Origin: Pseudomonas faucium
GTDB lineage: Bacteria; Pseudomonadota; Gammaproteobacteria; Pseudomonadales; Pseudomonadaceae
Direction of reading: 5' to 3'
Length of the DNA stretch: 64,000 nucleotides
Assembly: GCF_021602585.1 (NCBI RefSeq)
Contig: NZ_BQIP01000008.1
Location: 124,001 to 188,000 of the forward strand
In this document: positions 63,776 to 64,000 of the stretch, piece by piece
Layout: every line of letters starts with the position of its first letter
Position numbering within the stretch: position 1 is the stretch's first letter
Notes under the pieces: model-generated
Databases searched by the model: none
Seen by the model: the letters and a program-made list of their open reading frames with translations, nothing else
What the model was told of the DNA's origin: nothing
Program-made: the position numbers and the translations under genes

Positions 63776-64000
63776 TCAGTCCAGTAGAGAGAGGGTGACC
63801 GGGGTCAGGTGGTTGTCCTCGACCCGCACCTGCAGCTCGCCTTCGTTCAGGCGTGCGGTCAGGCGCTGGCCGTTGCGGGTCTGCTCGGCGCTGCGGATGG
63901 CCTGGCCGCGCTCGTCGAGCAGGATGCTGTAGCCGCGCGCCAGGGTGGCCAGCGGGCTGACCACCTGCAGCGTCTGCAGCTGCGCCTGGAAGCGCTGGCG
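63776..64000 (-). CDS. xseA: Exodeoxyribonuclease VII large subunit, C-terminal fragment
   Basis: The last 74 codons of a gene that continues beyond the window. The residues VVSPLATLARGYSILLDERGQ are the conserved C-terminal region of XseA, which with XseB degrades single-stranded DNA. The preceding codons (RQRFQAQLQTLQ) are the end of its coiled-coil. It ends just before the M23 peptidase gene. Confidence 0.88.
   Translation of the reverse strand, partial: RQRFQAQLQTLQVVSPLATLARGYSILLDERGQAIRSAEQTRNGQRLTARLNEGELQVRVEDNHLTPVTLSLLD

Overview
The window is a chromosomal core segment from a fluorescent pseudomonad, most probably of the Pseudomonas putida group. The evidence is the high GC content with strong G/C third-position bias, the gene order (mla-ibaG-murA-hisGDC; gcv-gltS-gcsR; arcDABC; gap/edd-glk-gltRS-gts-oprB-hexR-zwf-pgl-eda-leuA), and many copies of the short REP palindrome typical of P. 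putida intergenic regions. From memory, the order closely follows the segment of P. putida KT2440 that carries the glucose catabolic cluster; no alignment was run. I found no prophage, insertion sequence, CRISPR array, rRNA or tRNA gene.

Layout. 1-5.4 kb: end of the Mla lipid-transport operon (mlaC fragment, mlaB), ibaG, murA and hisG-hisD-hisC. 5.5-9.4 kb: a GntR/FadR-type regulator with an MFS transporter, an NTF2-like protein, a GIY-YIG protein and the nucleoid protein YejK. 9.7-19.6 kb: a HU-family protein, rlmF, valS, a small unknown protein coupled to holC, pepA, divergent lptF-lptG, and an RDD membrane protein. 19.6-29.2 kb: a cold-shock protein, a glycine-cleavage operon (gcvH-gcvP-sdaA-gcvT on the minus strand) behind a sigma-54-type promoter, the glutamate symporter gltS and the TyrR-like sigma-54 activator gcsR that probably drives it. 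29.3-36.4 kb: arginine deiminase operon arcD-arcA-argI-arcC with an ANR-type promoter, plus a divergent second ArcD-like antiporter. 36.4-42 kb: a DUF454 membrane protein and a probable heme/iron locus (ECF sigma, FecR-type anti-sigma, STN-containing TonB receptor, heme oxygenase) behind a Fur box. 42.2-60.7 kb: the glucose cluster. 60.9-64 kb: leuA with a possible leader peptide, an M23 peptidase and the 3' part of xseA.

The glucose cluster is a complete uptake and Entner-Doudoroff module. OprB (outer membrane) and GtsABCD (ABC importer) bring in glucose. Glk phosphorylates it, a hexose-6-phosphate mutarotase equilibrates anomers, and Zwf, Pgl, Edd and Eda convert it to pyruvate and glyceraldehyde-3-phosphate, which Gap oxidises. 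Control comes from the GtrS/GltR two-component pair and from HexR, whose operators are visible between gap and edd and upstream of zwf. Several leaders in the cluster also carry A-rich AANAANAA motifs next to the ribosome-binding site, the type bound by Hfq/Crc.

No wholly new system stands out. The most interesting signals are regulatory: a probably leaderless, leucine-rich leader ORF in front of leuA; the sigma-54 promoter with ATCGAT-centred inverted repeats before gcvH; the well-spaced ANR promoter of arcD; the shared Hfq/Crc-like sites; a REP palindrome pair inside the gts operon; and a heme-locus receptor lacking the usual histidine ligands.
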